Source: Thalassocella blandensis (GTDB lineage Bacteria; Pseudomonadota; Gammaproteobacteria; Pseudomonadales; Cellvibrionaceae). From it: a DNA stretch of 64,000 nucleotides. Each line of letters begins with the position of its first letter. Positions within the stretch are counted from its first letter, which is position 1. Location: assembly GCA_902141825.1 (NCBI GenBank), contig CABFPG010000003.1, positions 558,001-622,000 of the forward strand, in the 5' to 3' direction. The notes below the pieces were generated by a model, which saw only the letters and a program-made list of their open reading frames with translations, was not told the origin of the DNA and made no database searches. A program made the translations under genes and the position numbers. Shown one piece after another: positions 9,059 through 18,873 of this stretch.

Positions 9059-9433
9059 ATGCTATTACGTTTTCTCAATTTACCAGCCGTCAGGTTTTTA
9101 CGAATCGCGCAAAGCCTGCTGGCTCTGTGCATTTTTTTCTATGCGGGTCTCATGCCCTTTAGCCCGAACGACCTGCCCATGCTGCCCCCCACGTTCCTGC
9201 ATATTTTTGGCAACTTCTGTTTAATATGCTCGCTGTGGCTGGCACTGTTTCATCGAGTTGCGTTGATATATCTGATAATAACCGCAGTGCTGATTTCTTT
9301 TGGCTGCGAATGGACGCAGAGCTTTACGAATTCCCGTCACACCAACCTGTGGGATTTTTTCTGTAATTTTCTGGGAATAGGATTAGGAGCAGCCACATGC
9401 GCGCTTTTGCACATGTGGCTGAAAAAAGAGTAG
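9059..9433 (+). CDS. VanZ-like small membrane protein
   Basis: A 124-residue protein with four predicted membrane helices. It includes the VanZ-family helix pattern DLPMLPPTFLHIFGNFCLI and the conserved EWTQSF...R..N.WDFFCN motif near residues 80-105. The start is taken as ATG 9059; an in-frame TTG at 9047 would add four residues. It follows the kinase gene by 32 bp and may be transcribed with it. The function of single-domain VanZ-like proteins is poorly defined. Confidence 0.8.
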   Translation: MLLRFLNLPAVRFLRIAQSLLALCIFFYAGLMPFSPNDLPMLPPTFLHIFGNFCLICSLWLALFHRVALIYLIITAVLISFGCEWTQSFTNSRHTNLWDFFCNFLGIGLGAATCALLHMWLKKE

Positions 9434-9450
9434 CGTGTGAGCGATAACCG

Positions 9451-12027
9451 CTAATCCACTTTGAATGGCTTAACCAATAATATGAGCTGCGGTAGAAGTA
9501 ACAGCGCGCCCATCAACGCGGCAAACATGGCAAAGCCGGTCAATACGCCAAAGTAGATAGTCGGAATAAACTCGGACAATACCATGACAGAAAAGCCAAA
9601 AATAATAATGGCCGAAGTGTAGTACATAGCCCGCCCAATAGAGCGATGAGAGCGATGCATTGCGGCTATATAGTCGCCATCCACCTTCACTTCCTCTTTA
9701 AACCGATGAATGTAATGAATGGTATCGTCGACCCCAATACCTACTGCAATGGCAGCTACAGTAATGGTCATCATATCCAGGGGTAAACCAATTAAGCCCA
9801 TGGCACCCAATACAGAAAGTGCGGCGAGTACGTTTGGAATAATGGCAACCAGACTGACCTTGAAAGACTGAAACAAAATTAGAAACATCAACATAATGGC
9901 CAGAAACACCAAGCCGAGCGTTTCAATTTGTGAACTAAACAGGCTCTGCAACATATTGTTGTACAACACCAGTAAACCACTAAAGCGCACATCTTCTTCC
10001 GCGAAATGATCCATTCCAACAATATGCGCATAAACTCTGTCAGCCAGTTCTTTGCGTTTCAAATCCGGATAAGTATCGTGGATTCGAAGACTGATACGCG
10101 TCTGGTTTTCCACACTGGAGATGTACGGGGAGATCAACACTTTTTTCACATCGGCTGACAGATTTTTTTCCATCAGTGCCAGCTCAAAATCATTCAACCC
10201 GCCGTTAATATCTTTACCAACTTTATAGAGCGTGGCGAGCGACTGTACCTTACCGATTTCGGGCAAACTCTCCAGGTAGTCATGAACCTTTTCAAGTCGA
10301 CGCAAGCCCGAAACCGTCATCCAGTAATTGTCCAGTCCCTGCTGCTCTTCATCATTGCCAGAAGCAAAGGGGTCATCCTCTTCTTCACTGCCTGCAAATG
10401 GATCAGCGAACGCATCATCCTCTTCGCCATAGGCGTCTTCACTGGAAGCTGCAGTATCAGCAAAGGGATCATCTTCCCCTTCAAAATTCTCGACATCGAC
10501 GGCAATACTGCTGTCTCCTGCCGTCAATAAAATATCCAGAGAGGTTGTACCACCCAGGTTTTTATCGATAACAGAAAGCCCCTGATAAATTTCGGTTGAA
10601 TCATGAAAGTAATCAATAAACCGATTTTCAACTTGTAAGCGGGATATTCCCCATGCACTCAAAAGAGCAATAAAGACACTGCAGATTAAAATCGTTTTAC
10701 CATGATGCTCCACTACGCCAGCAAACTTGGCCGTCAGCGGCGGCTTCGGGTTGCTGTCGAACTCTTGCCGCTGCTCACGTTTTATCAGCATCAGACAAGC
10801 AGGCATAATCAAAAATGCGAGGGTTAATGCAACAACCAACCCGATGGTCATCAGCCAGCCGAAATCAATCACTGGGCGTATATCACTGACGACCAACGAG
10901 GCAAAGGCGACAATAGTGGTAAGTGACGTATACAAACAGGGACGAGCCATGAATTTTACCGTGGCGGCTACCAGTTGCTTTTGGTCCCATTCGGGATGCT
11001 CTACTTCATATTCCCGATAACGCACCACCAAATGAATAATAATGGCTAGTGAAATCACCAGCAGTAAAGCAACAAAGTTTGATGAAATTACGGTAAGGCG
11101 CCAATCGAGCCAGCTGACCAGCCCCAGCATCATCACTACCGCCACAATGCAAGTTAACATAGGGATAAAAACAAAACGCAGGCGCCGAAAAATAACAGCC
11201 AGAATGGCGATCATAAATATCACCACTGCCGTACCGAACACAACCAGGTCGTTTTGAATATAGGTAATCATATCTGCGGTGATCATAGTGAGACCGCCGA
11301 CAAAAATCTGAGCGCGATCTTTGTAAGCGTTAACCGCGTCTCTTACCTGTTCTACTCGCTCGTGATTTCGTTTCTCTGCCGCAGTTCGATAATCTAAGAA
11401 GGCCTGGGTAACGCGCTCTAGCTCTTGCTGTTCTGCCTCTGACAATCCTTCCGTATCACGTTTTAAACGTAACTCATCACGCTGCTGCACCAGATCAATA
11501 TATGTTTCATCTACCTTCAGGTTCAATTGCAATGCGGTAGTCTGCCCGTCGGGACCTAAAATTAAATCCTTGTAGATTGGACTGGTCAAAAATTCCTGCT
11601 TGGCCATATTCCGGTCGACCCCGGGCGTCAGCAGTGTCCTCGGCTCGGACACTATCTCACGAATACTCTGTTTGGGACTGTATAACAACGGCACATCAAG
11701 GATACTGTTGATACTCCTCACACCTTGAACCTGAGCCAGATCGTGTTTTAAGGCCTGCAAAATTTCCAGTGACGCATCACTAAATAAATCCTGCTCAGGG
11801 GTAAAGGTCACAACCAGAAAATCCCCACTGCGATAACTTTTACTGACTTCGCGAAAGTAGTTGAGATCTTCATCGTGCTCCAGCGTCAACGAGTCCGATG
11901 ATGCATCGAGTTTAAAGTGTGGTAATCCGGCAGCAAGGCCAAGAGTCAGCAAGCCAATCATGATCAATATGAGCTTGGGATTTTGCGTTACGATTTGAAC
12001 GTAACGCTGGAACAGACGATCAAGCAT
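9451..12027 (-). CDS. RND-superfamily MMPL-type exporter
   Basis: An 858-residue inner-membrane transporter of the RND/MMPL (COG1033-like) class. There are two repeats of one helix, a periplasmic loop and five helices: the first helix at about residues 15-33 with a helix cluster near 260-420, and a second helix near 445-465 with a cluster near 700-850. The sterol-sensing-like segment AVGIGVDDTIHYIHRF carries the Asp residues typical of the proton pathway. The second periplasmic loop has an unusual acidic insert (repeated EEDDPFA-like runs, about residues 515-555) that may bind metal. No outer-membrane factor or adaptor gene is adjacent. Lipid or hydrophobic substrates are typical of the family. 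Confidence 0.88.
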   Translation of the reverse strand: MLDRLFQRYVQIVTQNPKLILIMIGLLTLGLAAGLPHFKLDASSDSLTLEHDEDLNYFREVSKSYRSGDFLVVTFTPEQDLFSDASLEILQALKHDLAQVQGVRSINSILDVPLLYSPKQSIREIVSEPRTLLTPGVDRNMAKQEFLTSPIYKDLILGPDGQTTALQLNLKVDETYIDLVQQRDELRLKRDTEGLSEAEQQELERVTQAFLDYRTAAEKRNHERVEQVRDAVNAYKDRAQIFVGGLTMITADMITYIQNDLVVFGTAVVIFMIAILAVIFRRLRFVFIPMLTCIVAVVMMLGLVSWLDWRLTVISSNFVALLLVISLAIIIHLVVRYREYEVEHPEWDQKQLVAATVKFMARPCLYTSLTTIVAFASLVVSDIRPVIDFGWLMTIGLVVALTLAFLIMPACLMLIKREQRQEFDSNPKPPLTAKFAGVVEHHGKTILICSVFIALLSAWGISRLQVENRFIDYFHDSTEIYQGLSVIDKNLGGTTSLDILLTAGDSSIAVDVENFEGEDDPFADTAASSEDAYGEEDDAFADPFAGSEEEDDPFASGNDEEQQGLDNYWMTVSGLRRLEKVHDYLESLPEIGKVQSLATLYKVGKDINGGLNDFELALMEKNLSADVKKVLISPYISSVENQTRISLRIHDTYPDLKRKELADRVYAHIVGMDHFAEEDVRFSGLLVLYNNMLQSLFSSQIETLGLVFLAIMLMFLILFQSFKVSLVAIIPNVLAALSVLGAMGLIGLPLDMMTITVAAIAVGIGVDDTIHYIHRFKEEVKVDGDYIAAMHRSHRSIGRAMYYTSAIIIFGFSVMVLSEFIPTIYFGVLTGFAMFAALMGALLLLPQLILLVKPFKVD

Positions 12028-12322
12028 AAAACTGTATTTCCTTCTTACAAACCAAATTCGGTATTTTCAACGCGTTGCAATGCACGCACTTTACTTCAGA
12101 TAACGTCACTTCGAACAAATAACCGGGCAAAACATCTGGAGTTATACAGCATGCGTAACGTGATGTATTGTTTCCAGATGTTATCACCGCTCGCGATTTT
12201 GCCAGTGGCGGGCAAACCCGGTGAAACCAAGTGGCAGGCCTTGCAGCTTAAACCCATAATTTCACCTGGCATTCTTCCTTCGGGCAACTACACCACAAAC
12301 AGGACTTTGCTCATTCTCTAGC

Positions 12323-12346
12323 CACCTGTAGACAGGTGCGATTTTT
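12323..12346 (+). terminator. Orphan terminator-like hairpin
   Basis: CACCTG, loop TAGA, CAGGTG, then CG and a T-rich run. It lies in a gap of about 640 bp and no credible plus-strand gene ends here. Nothing else recognisable lies in 12028-12600. Confidence 0.4.
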
Positions 12347-12605
12347 CGGCACCAGCATATTTCTTCCGCTATTATTCAAATAGCCTCATCAATTTTCATC
12401 ATGGTGGTGACCCTGTGTTGCCAGAATTGCGCCGGTGTAGCTAGTCATTAACAACTACAGAAAAGGCACCGTAGAGAAGGCACTGCAGGGAAAGCGCGTT
12501 AGAGAAGACGCGTTCGCCTGGGCCGCAATTCAAACACATTTTCCGCTTTGGCGAGAAATATTTACCAAATTTATGCCTTTCCTCGGCTGCTAGAAAGAAA
12601 CCCTG

Positions 12606-12634
12606 TTACGCTTTTATCGTCTAACCGCTATAAT
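12606..12634 (+). promoter_or_regulatory. Candidate sigma-70 promoter for the FHA gene
   Basis: A perfect TATAAT at 12629-12634, 17 bases after a weak TTACGC, located 36 bp before the FHA-protein start codon. Confidence 0.5.
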
Positions 12635-12669
12635 TTGGCTTTTTTACGCGAAGAAATTCTATCGACCCT

Positions 12670-13506
12670 ATGCTAAAGATTCAGTTCAAGGATAAAAGAC
12701 AAGAACCATTTTGGGTGGTAGAGAAAAGCTTTTCCATTGGCCAAGCGGACGCATGCAGTCTAGTGATCAAAGATTCATCTATTGCCGAATCTCACGCAAA
12801 GATCCTGCAACAGGGCGATACCTACGTGTTAAAGGATTTAGGCAGTCAGGGAGGCAGCTTCGTCAACAACCAGCGGATCAACCAGAAAAACATCGCTTGC
12901 GGCGACACCATTCGTCTCGGCACAGTGGAACTGGAAGTCATAGACCCTATCGCAGAGCATGGCAATGATGCCGCCAGTTACTGGTCCTTAATTGCCGATT
13001 CCAGTTGGCTGTCTGGCCAGGAATTCCCGCTGGGGGGATCATCGAGCGAAGTCATCTCTCTTGGCCGCGGCACCCAATGTGACATTGTTTTTCCCGGCAC
13101 TCACCTTTCGCGTCGGCATGCTGAAATAACAATTTCCCCTTCACATTTGACAATTCGCGACCTCAATTCAGCCAACGGCACGTTTGTGAACGATGAAAAA
13201 GTGGATGTCAGCACCGTCTTTGCTGGCGATCGTATTCGCCTGGATGTTTACAGTTTTCGCGTATTTGGACCTGGAATTCACTTACCCCGCTCAGCCACTG
13301 GTACCAGCAAAGCCCTGAGTGATAGCAGTATCAAGGTAGGGGAAGGCTCCAAGCAGTGGAAATCCAAGCCCACCTCACCGGGTAATCGCGAAGAGATAAA
13401 TCTCTATAAACGCCAAAACACACAGTTAATTTTGGCCGGCTTGGTGATTTTGGGGGTAGTAGGAATGTTTGGCTATATTATTGCGGCTGTCTTCGGTGCT
13501 GAATAA
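12670..13506 (+). CDS. Double FHA-domain membrane-anchored protein
   Basis: A 278-residue protein with two forkhead-associated domains, at about residues 18-90 (SIGQADACSLVI, SIAESHAKI, GSFVNNQRI) and 128-205 (SLGRGTQCDIVF, LSRRHAEI, NGTFVNDEKV). Both keep the Ser/Arg/His/Asn residues that bind phosphothreonine peptides. A linker and one C-terminal membrane helix (LAGLVILGVVGMFGYIIAAV) follow, so the FHA domains should face the cytoplasm. FHA proteins partner with Ser/Thr kinases or type VI secretion; no such gene is nearby, so the partner is unknown. Confidence 0.88.
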   Translation: MLKIQFKDKRQEPFWVVEKSFSIGQADACSLVIKDSSIAESHAKILQQGDTYVLKDLGSQGGSFVNNQRINQKNIACGDTIRLGTVELEVIDPIAEHGNDAASYWSLIADSSWLSGQEFPLGGSSSEVISLGRGTQCDIVFPGTHLSRRHAEITISPSHLTIRDLNSANGTFVNDEKVDVSTVFAGDRIRLDVYSFRVFGPGIHLPRSATGTSKALSDSSIKVGEGSKQWKSKPTSPGNREEINLYKRQNTQLILAGLVILGVVGMFGYIIAAVFGAE

Positions 13507-13628
13507 CCGCACTGATGTACGCAAATCCAGATCATGACACATTTCAACACCAGATTAATTTTCCTAATACTCGCCATATCCGTAGTTTTTAGTCTGTCAC
13601 TTTTCACAAAGAGGTTATTGCTCTTCCT

Positions 13629-13673
13629 ATTTTAGTTCTCTCCATTTTAGCTCTCTCCATTTTTATTCGCCCC
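13629..13673. repeat. 15-bp tandem repeat at the ubiX 3' end
   Basis: Two near-identical 15-mers (ATTTTAG[T/C]TCTCTCC at 13629-13643 and 13644-13658), then a degenerate third copy that runs into the ubiX stop codon. Function unknown. Confidence 0.7.
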
Positions 13674-14271
13674 ATTTTTGCAGGATAGTCTGCTCAATGC
13701 CCAGTTGATCTAAAATTCTGGCAACCACAAAATCCACCAGATCGTCGATGGATGCAGGATTCTGATAAAAGCCAGGGCTTGCCGGCAGTACCACAGCCCC
13801 CATTCGCGTAATTGTCAGCATATTCTGCAAGTGTATTTCTGAATAGGGTGTCTCCCGTGGCACCACAATAAGCTGACGGCGTTCTTTTAATGCTACGTCT
13901 GCAGCCCGCTCGATCAGATTATTACTTGCGCCAGTTGCAATGGAAGAAATGGTGCCGCCACTGGCCGGGCAAATAACCATCTGCGCCGGAGAGCTCGAAC
14001 CGGAGGCAACCGGTGAAAACCAGTCCTCGCGTTCAAACAGCACCAACTGCCCCTCTTTGGCCCCGGTGAACTGCGTGAAATAGCGTAACTGTTCCGACAT
14101 ACCCTGTGGTAACGCATGTGAGGTTTCGGTGTTGATTACAATTTCTGCTGCACGCGACAACAACAGGTACACGCGAACATCCGCAGCAATTAAACATTGC
14201 AGTAAGCGCAAACCATAAGGTGCGCCGGAAGCACCGGTCATAGCCAGGGTTACAGTTTTATCCCAAGTCAT
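13663..14271 (-). CDS. ubiX: Flavin prenyltransferase
   Basis: A 202-residue UbiX protein that attaches a dimethylallyl group to FMN, making the prenyl-FMN cofactor of the UbiD decarboxylase in ubiquinone synthesis. The N-terminal flavin-binding motif AMTGASGAPYG is clear. So are CPASGGTISSIATG, the RRQLIVVPRETPYSEIHLQNM stretch with the conserved Arg and Glu, and the C-terminal PASPGFYQNP. Its ATG overlaps the 3' end of mpl by 14 bp, so the pair is an operon, the usual mpl-ubiX arrangement in gammaproteobacteria. Confidence 0.95.
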   Translation of the reverse strand: MTWDKTVTLAMTGASGAPYGLRLLQCLIAADVRVYLLLSRAAEIVINTETSHALPQGMSEQLRYFTQFTGAKEGQLVLFEREDWFSPVASGSSSPAQMVICPASGGTISSIATGASNNLIERAADVALKERRQLIVVPRETPYSEIHLQNMLTITRMGAVVLPASPGFYQNPASIDDLVDFVVARILDQLGIEQTILQKWGE

Positions 14272-15670
14272 ATTTTGCCTTCATTGCGGTTACCAGACGC
14301 TGATGAATACCTTCAAATCCACCATTGCTCATGATCACGATATGATCGCCCGGTTGTGAACTTTCAAGCAGCATATCAATGATCTGCTGCGTAGTACTGA
14401 CCGTGCGCGAGGATTGCAGTTCAGTGTTGCTGGCTGCCTTTGCGCTATAACTCACCGCCGCATCGAGATCCCAGTCAAGATGATTCGGAGCAAACCAGAG
14501 CGCCTGGTTAGCCGACTGAATGGATTGCAGCAGCGCCGATTGGTGCACGCCCTGCTTCATGGTATTTGAACGCGGCTCCAAAACCGCCACGATGTTCTGC
14601 CCACCAACTTGAGCGCGCAATCCTTGCAGGGTCGACGCAATCGCCGTGGGATGATGCGCAAAATCGTCGTACACGCGTATCCCGTTAAACTCACCCAGTA
14701 ATTCCATGCGTCGCTTCACCCCACGGAACAAGCCCAAAGCTTCGCAAGCCAAAGCCGGCACCACACCTACATGTCGAGCCGCAGCAATTGCTCCTAGCGC
14801 ATTTTGTACATTGTGCTCACCGGAAAGGGTCCATTGCACTTGCCCAACCTTCTCACCGTCAAGCAGCACGTCAAAACAATCTCGGCCTTCACTTACATTC
14901 GCCGCGCTCCACCCTTGGTTTGTCGCAGCATTATTTCCAGACACGCCGTGAAGCGTCTGCTGTTCAGACCAGCATCCCATTTGCATAACATCCAGTAAGG
15001 CTTGCTGATCTGCCGTAAGCACCAGGCCATTTCTGGGTACCAGCCTAACTACATGGTGAAACTGTTTTTGTATCGCTGCGAGATCAGGGAAAATATCAGC
15101 GTGATCGTATTCCAGATTATTCAACAACAGGGTACGCGGATGATAATGAACAAACTTGGACCGCTTATCAAAAAATGCCGTGTCATATTCATCAGCTTCA
15201 ATGACGAAAAAATCACTCCCCCCCAAACGAGCCGACTCCGTAAAATTTCCTGGTACGCCGCCGATCAAAAATCCGGGTTGCATATCCGCCTGCTCCAAAA
15301 TCCAGGCTAGCATGCTGGTCGTAGTAGTCTTGCCATGAGTACCGGCAACTGCCAGCACCCATTTATCCTGCAAAATATTTTCACTCAACCACTGCGGACC
15401 AGACACATATAACAGGCCGCGATCCAGAATTTCCTCCATCAATTCATTGCCCCGGCTAACAACATTGCCGATCACAAATACATCCGGGTTTAAGCCCGTT
15501 TGTTCAGCAGAAAAACCCTGAATTAATTCAATACCGGCAGCTTCCAGCTGTGTACTCATCGGAGGATATACGTTCATATCGCAACCGGTAACACGATGAC
15601 CCGCCGCTTTTGCCAATAACGCGAGCGAGCCCATAAACGTGCCGCAAACGCCTAAAATATGGATGTGCAT
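14258..15670 (-). CDS. mpl: UDP-MurNAc:L-Ala-gamma-D-Glu-meso-Dap tripeptide ligase
   Basis: A 470-residue murein recycling ligase that rejoins recovered tripeptide to UDP-MurNAc. The Mur-ligase architecture is complete: an N-terminal nucleotide-binding domain (HILGVCGTFMGSLA), a central ATPase with P-loop GTHGKTTTTSM near residue 110 and the FVIEADEYDTAFFDKRSKF segment characteristic of Mpl, and a C-terminal domain with DDFAHHPTAI. Length is standard. It is followed by an overlapping ubiX. No regulatory site stands out upstream. Confidence 0.95.
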   Translation of the reverse strand: MHIHILGVCGTFMGSLALLAKAAGHRVTGCDMNVYPPMSTQLEAAGIELIQGFSAEQTGLNPDVFVIGNVVSRGNELMEEILDRGLLYVSGPQWLSENILQDKWVLAVAGTHGKTTTTSMLAWILEQADMQPGFLIGGVPGNFTESARLGGSDFFVIEADEYDTAFFDKRSKFVHYHPRTLLLNNLEYDHADIFPDLAAIQKQFHHVVRLVPRNGLVLTADQQALLDVMQMGCWSEQQTLHGVSGNNAATNQGWSAANVSEGRDCFDVLLDGEKVGQVQWTLSGEHNVQNALGAIAAARHVGVVPALACEALGLFRGVKRRMELLGEFNGIRVYDDFAHHPTAIASTLQGLRAQVGGQNIVAVLEPRSNTMKQGVHQSALLQSIQSANQALWFAPNHLDWDLDAAVSYSAKAASNTELQSSRTVSTTQQIIDMLLESSQPGDHIVIMSNGGFEGIHQRLVTAMKAKYDLG

Positions 15671-15826
15671 ATAAGAAAATACTTTTTATCAATGAGATTA
15701 GGCGTAGCTTAGCGGCTAACAAAGTGGCAAGTAAAGTAACAGACGTGAAAAGGAAAAGCCCACGTGACGCGAATTAATCATCATATGGGCTTGAGCGCAG
15801 AAACTAAAAACTAAACCGGCTGAGTT

Positions 15827-17845
15827 TTAGATTAAGGGGGCGATCACCAGACTGACAATCGCCATCACGTTAATCAGAATATTCATGGACGGACCGGAAG
15901 TGTCTTTGAAAGGGTCCCCGACGGTGTCCCCTACCACAGCGGCCGCATGCACAGATGAACCCTTACCACCAAAGTTACCTTTCTCCACAAATTTTTTCGC
16001 ATTGTCCCAGGCTCCCCCTGCATTGGCCATGGTGAGCGCCAGCAACACACAGCAAATCAATGCACCGCCTAACATGCCCCCAAGCGCCTTAGGGCCTAGA
16101 ATAAAACCAATCAACACTGGCGCGGCTACTGCTAACACCCCGGGTAATACCATGCGCCGCAATGCCGCTTTTGTTGCTATGTCGACACAGCGCCCCGTGT
16201 CGGGCTTGGCATTTCCCTCCAATAACCCCGGAATTTCCTTAAACTGGCGACGGATTTCTTTAATCATATCGAACGCGGCATCCCCCACTGCTCGCATAGT
16301 CAAGGCGCTGACAAAAAATGGGAATATCGCCCCCAGGAACATACCGGTCAGCACCAGAGGATCACTGATGTTTAAAGTAAAGCCGTGATTATTTTTTTCC
16401 ACAGTTTCTATAAATGCCGCAATTATCGCCAGCGCAGCCAAGCCGGCAGCGCCAATCGCAAAGCCCTTACCGATGGCAGCCGTTGTGTTTCCCACCTCGT
16501 CCAAGCCATCGGTAATTTTTCGGGTTTCCTCTCCCAGGCCAGCCATTTCAGCGATCCCTCCAGCATTGTCAGCAACAGGGCCGTAAGCATCGATAGCCAT
16601 GGTAATCCCCACGGTCGACAACATTCCCACCGCGCCTATGCCCACGCCATAAACACCCGCACCTTCAGGTAAAAGAAAACTGGAGATCAAGATAATGGCC
16701 GCAATGGAAATAACTGGTACCACTACAGATTCCATGCCCGTAGCCAATCCTGCAATCATCACCGTGGCCGGTCCGGTTTCTCCGTCTTTGGCAATTTTCT
16801 GCACGGGTTTACCCCCCGTGTAATATTCCGTCACCAGGCCTATCACAATCCCCCCGACAGCGCCGGCCACCACACACCACCAGACGTGGCTTTGGATTTC
16901 AAACCCGGCAATCAAAAAGAAAGAGGAGAGAATAAATATAATAGTGGCGCCAATCGTGCCGAACCGTAAAGCCACTTCAGGCGATTTTGCCGACATGAAT
17001 TTCACAATGACAATGCCGAGAATTGAACAGATCAGCCCCAGCGACGCCAGTGCCAGCGGCAGAAACATCAAATCCCCTCTATCCGCGGCAAGCTGTGTTA
17101 CGGAGGTGAGAGTCATCGTCGAAGCAATGGCGATACTGGCAATCATAGAACCACAATAGGATTCAAAAATATCCGACCCCATTCCAGCAACATCCCCTAC
17201 ATTATCACCAACGTTATCAGCAATTACACCGGGGTTTCTGGGATCATCTTCAGGTATCCCGGCTTCCACCTTGCCAACCAGGTCAGCACCAACATCAGCG
17301 CTTTTGGTATAAATTCCGCCGCCCACACGAGAAAACAACGCAACGGAGGATGCCCCCATGCCAAAGCCATGAATTGCTTCTGCATGCGTCGGGTCACCAC
17401 CAAAGATCAGATAGAGAGTCCCGAGGCCCAGCAATCCCATGGAAGCAACCGTCAACCCCATGACTGAACCTCCGTAAAACGCCACGCTCAATGCCGCTGC
17501 AGCCCCTTTTTCTTTTGCCGCCACCGTAGTGCGAACATTGGCTTTGGTTGCAGAAAACATTCCCACATATCCCGCAAATCCAGAGCAGAGCGCACCGACG
17601 ACAAATGCCAGCGGCGTCTGCCAGGAGCGAAAACCGATAAATAATAAAATGGTTACAACGACGATAAAGATCGCCAAAATAGAGTATTCGCGCCGCATAA
17701 ACACCATGGCGCCTTTGTGAATTTCTGCGGCAATTTCCGCAATAAGATTATCGCCAGCAGGATACTTCGAGACGATTTGATAGACGATGAACGCAACAAC
17801 AAGACCGCAACCACCCAGGACAGGTGGCAACCACATTAAATCCAT
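15827..17845 (-). CDS. hppA: Membrane-bound ion-pumping pyrophosphatase
   Basis: A 672-residue integral membrane protein with about 16 helices that couples PPi hydrolysis to ion transport. Signature segments are [20 protein letters not shown] (substrate/Mg site), [16 protein letters not shown], and a C-terminal [15 protein letters not shown]. The segment [11 protein letters not shown] has Ala where K+-independent proton pumps carry Lys. By family rules this suggests the K+-dependent subtype, commonly Na+-pumping; the ion is inferred. Start 17845 is chosen because GGGGA lies 6 bp upstream and the protein then begins [12 protein letters not shown]; the in-frame extension to 17935 lacks family character. 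Divergent from soluble ppa. Confidence 0.93.
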   Translation of the reverse strand: MDLMWLPPVLGGCGLVVAFIVYQIVSKYPAGDNLIAEIAAEIHKGAMVFMRREYSILAIFIVVVTILLFIGFRSWQTPLAFVVGALCSGFAGYVGMFSATKANVRTTVAAKEKGAAAALSVAFYGGSVMGLTVASMGLLGLGTLYLIFGGDPTHAEAIHGFGMGASSVALFSRVGGGIYTKSADVGADLVGKVEAGIPEDDPRNPGVIADNVGDNVGDVAGMGSDIFESYCGSMIASIAIASTMTLTSVTQLAADRGDLMFLPLALASLGLICSILGIVIVKFMSAKSPEVALRFGTIGATIIFILSSFFLIAGFEIQSHVWWCVVAGAVGGIVIGLVTEYYTGGKPVQKIAKDGETGPATVMIAGLATGMESVVVPVISIAAIILISSFLLPEGAGVYGVGIGAVGMLSTVGITMAIDAYGPVADNAGGIAEMAGLGEETRKITDGLDEVGNTTAAIGKGFAIGAAGLAALAIIAAFIETVEKNNHGFTLNISDPLVLTGMFLGAIFPFFVSALTMRAVGDAAFDMIKEIRRQFKEIPGLLEGNAKPDTGRCVDIATKAALRRMVLPGVLAVAAPVLIGFILGPKALGGMLGGALICCVLLALTMANAGGAWDNAKKFVEKGNFGGKGSSVHAAAVVGDTVGDPFKDTSGPSMNILINVMAIVSLVIAPLI

Positions 17846-18093
17846 AATATTCCCCAATTCTTCGTTATTGTAATGCGAGTGCGCCATACTGCTCATTGGA
17901 CCCACAGGGGACACACTCATGGCTCGTGCACACACGGCGGGAATACTGCTTGCCGAGCTTTGATTCTAGGGGACTAAGTGCCATGCGTAAACTCAATAAT
18001 GGTACCGCTATGCCATTGTGTTACAATCGCGCGCCATAAATTTAAACTTGCTTTGTTCTTAAGCAGCCATCTGACTTAATTTAGGATCTGACT

Positions 18094-18642
18094 ATGAGTT
18101 TGCACTTAGTACCGACCGGTAAAAATGCGCCTGATGAGGTGAATGTCATCATCGAAATCCCAATGGGTGGTGAGCCAATTAAATACGAAATCGACAAAGA
18201 ATCCGGCGCCTTATTCGTTGACCGTATTTTGGGAACATCCATGCGTTACCCATGTAACTATGGTTACGTGCCTCACACTTTGTGTGGCGATGGCGACCCC
18301 GTTGACGTTCTGGTTTTCATGAATCGTCCATTAATGCCTGGGTCTGTAGTGAAGTGTCGTCCTATCGGCGTTTTAAAAATGACAGACGAGTCTGGTGAAG
18401 ACGCAAAAGTTATCGCCGTTCCCGTAAGTAAAATCACGACTTACTACGACAAAGTACAGAGCGTTGAAGATTTACCTGAGATTAAACTGCAACAGATCTC
18501 ACATTTCTTTGAACATTACAAAGATCTGGAAAAAGGCAAATGGGTAAAAATTGATGGATGGGAAGGTGCTGAACAAGCGAGACAGGAAATTCTTGATTCC
18601 ATCGAAACATACAAGAAAGAGCCTGAACAGCCTCGCTTCTAA
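18094..18642 (+). CDS. ppa: Soluble inorganic pyrophosphatase
   Basis: A 182-residue family I enzyme that hydrolyses PPi to two phosphates in the cytoplasm. The active-site signature is [11 protein letters not shown] near residues 65-75, preceded by [15 protein letters not shown] and followed by KVIAVP. A lysine- and aspartate-rich C-terminus ([13 protein letters not shown]) is typical. The size matches the bacterial hexameric type. A strong terminator follows. The gene is divergent from hppA, so the two pyrophosphatases share one intergenic control region of about 250 bp. Confidence 0.96.
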   Translation: MSLHLVPTGKNAPDEVNVIIEIPMGGEPIKYEIDKESGALFVDRILGTSMRYPCNYGYVPHTLCGDGDPVDVLVFMNRPLMPGSVVKCRPIGVLKMTDESGEDAKVIAVPVSKITTYYDKVQSVEDLPEIKLQQISHFFEHYKDLEKGKWVKIDGWEGAEQARQEILDSIETYKKEPEQPRF

Positions 18643-18674
18643 GGCCTGTTAACCCAAGCCCTCTTGTTGTAATC

Positions 18675-18716
18675 AAAAAAGGCTGGTTGAATGTCTAAAT
18701 TCAACCAGCCTTTTTT
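18675..18716 (+). terminator. Intrinsic terminator after ppa
   Basis: A-tract, then a 12-bp stem GGCTGGTTGAAT/ATTCAACCAGCC with a short loop, then TTTTTT. It is symmetrical and could also serve transcripts coming from the right. Confidence 0.92.
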
Positions 18717-18873
18717 GTCGGTCTGTAAACTGTGTAACGTGCAGGCACTATTTAGTATCTTAGCGTAAATGTCTGGATCAGATTACCCTCTCCTTAACGA
18801 TAGCCCCTAACGATAGCTCTTAAAGATAATCCTCAATAAACACACCAATCCAATAAACACATCTACCCCTAAA

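Noticed and set aside
11983-12321. Plus-strand frame overlapping the RND gene start
   Set aside because: No ribosome-binding site, no recognisable domain and it overlaps a certain gene; only the hairpin after it is noted.
17846-17935. N-terminal extension of hppA
   Set aside because: A strong GGGGA site precedes ATG 17845 and the extension is not pyrophosphatase-like.
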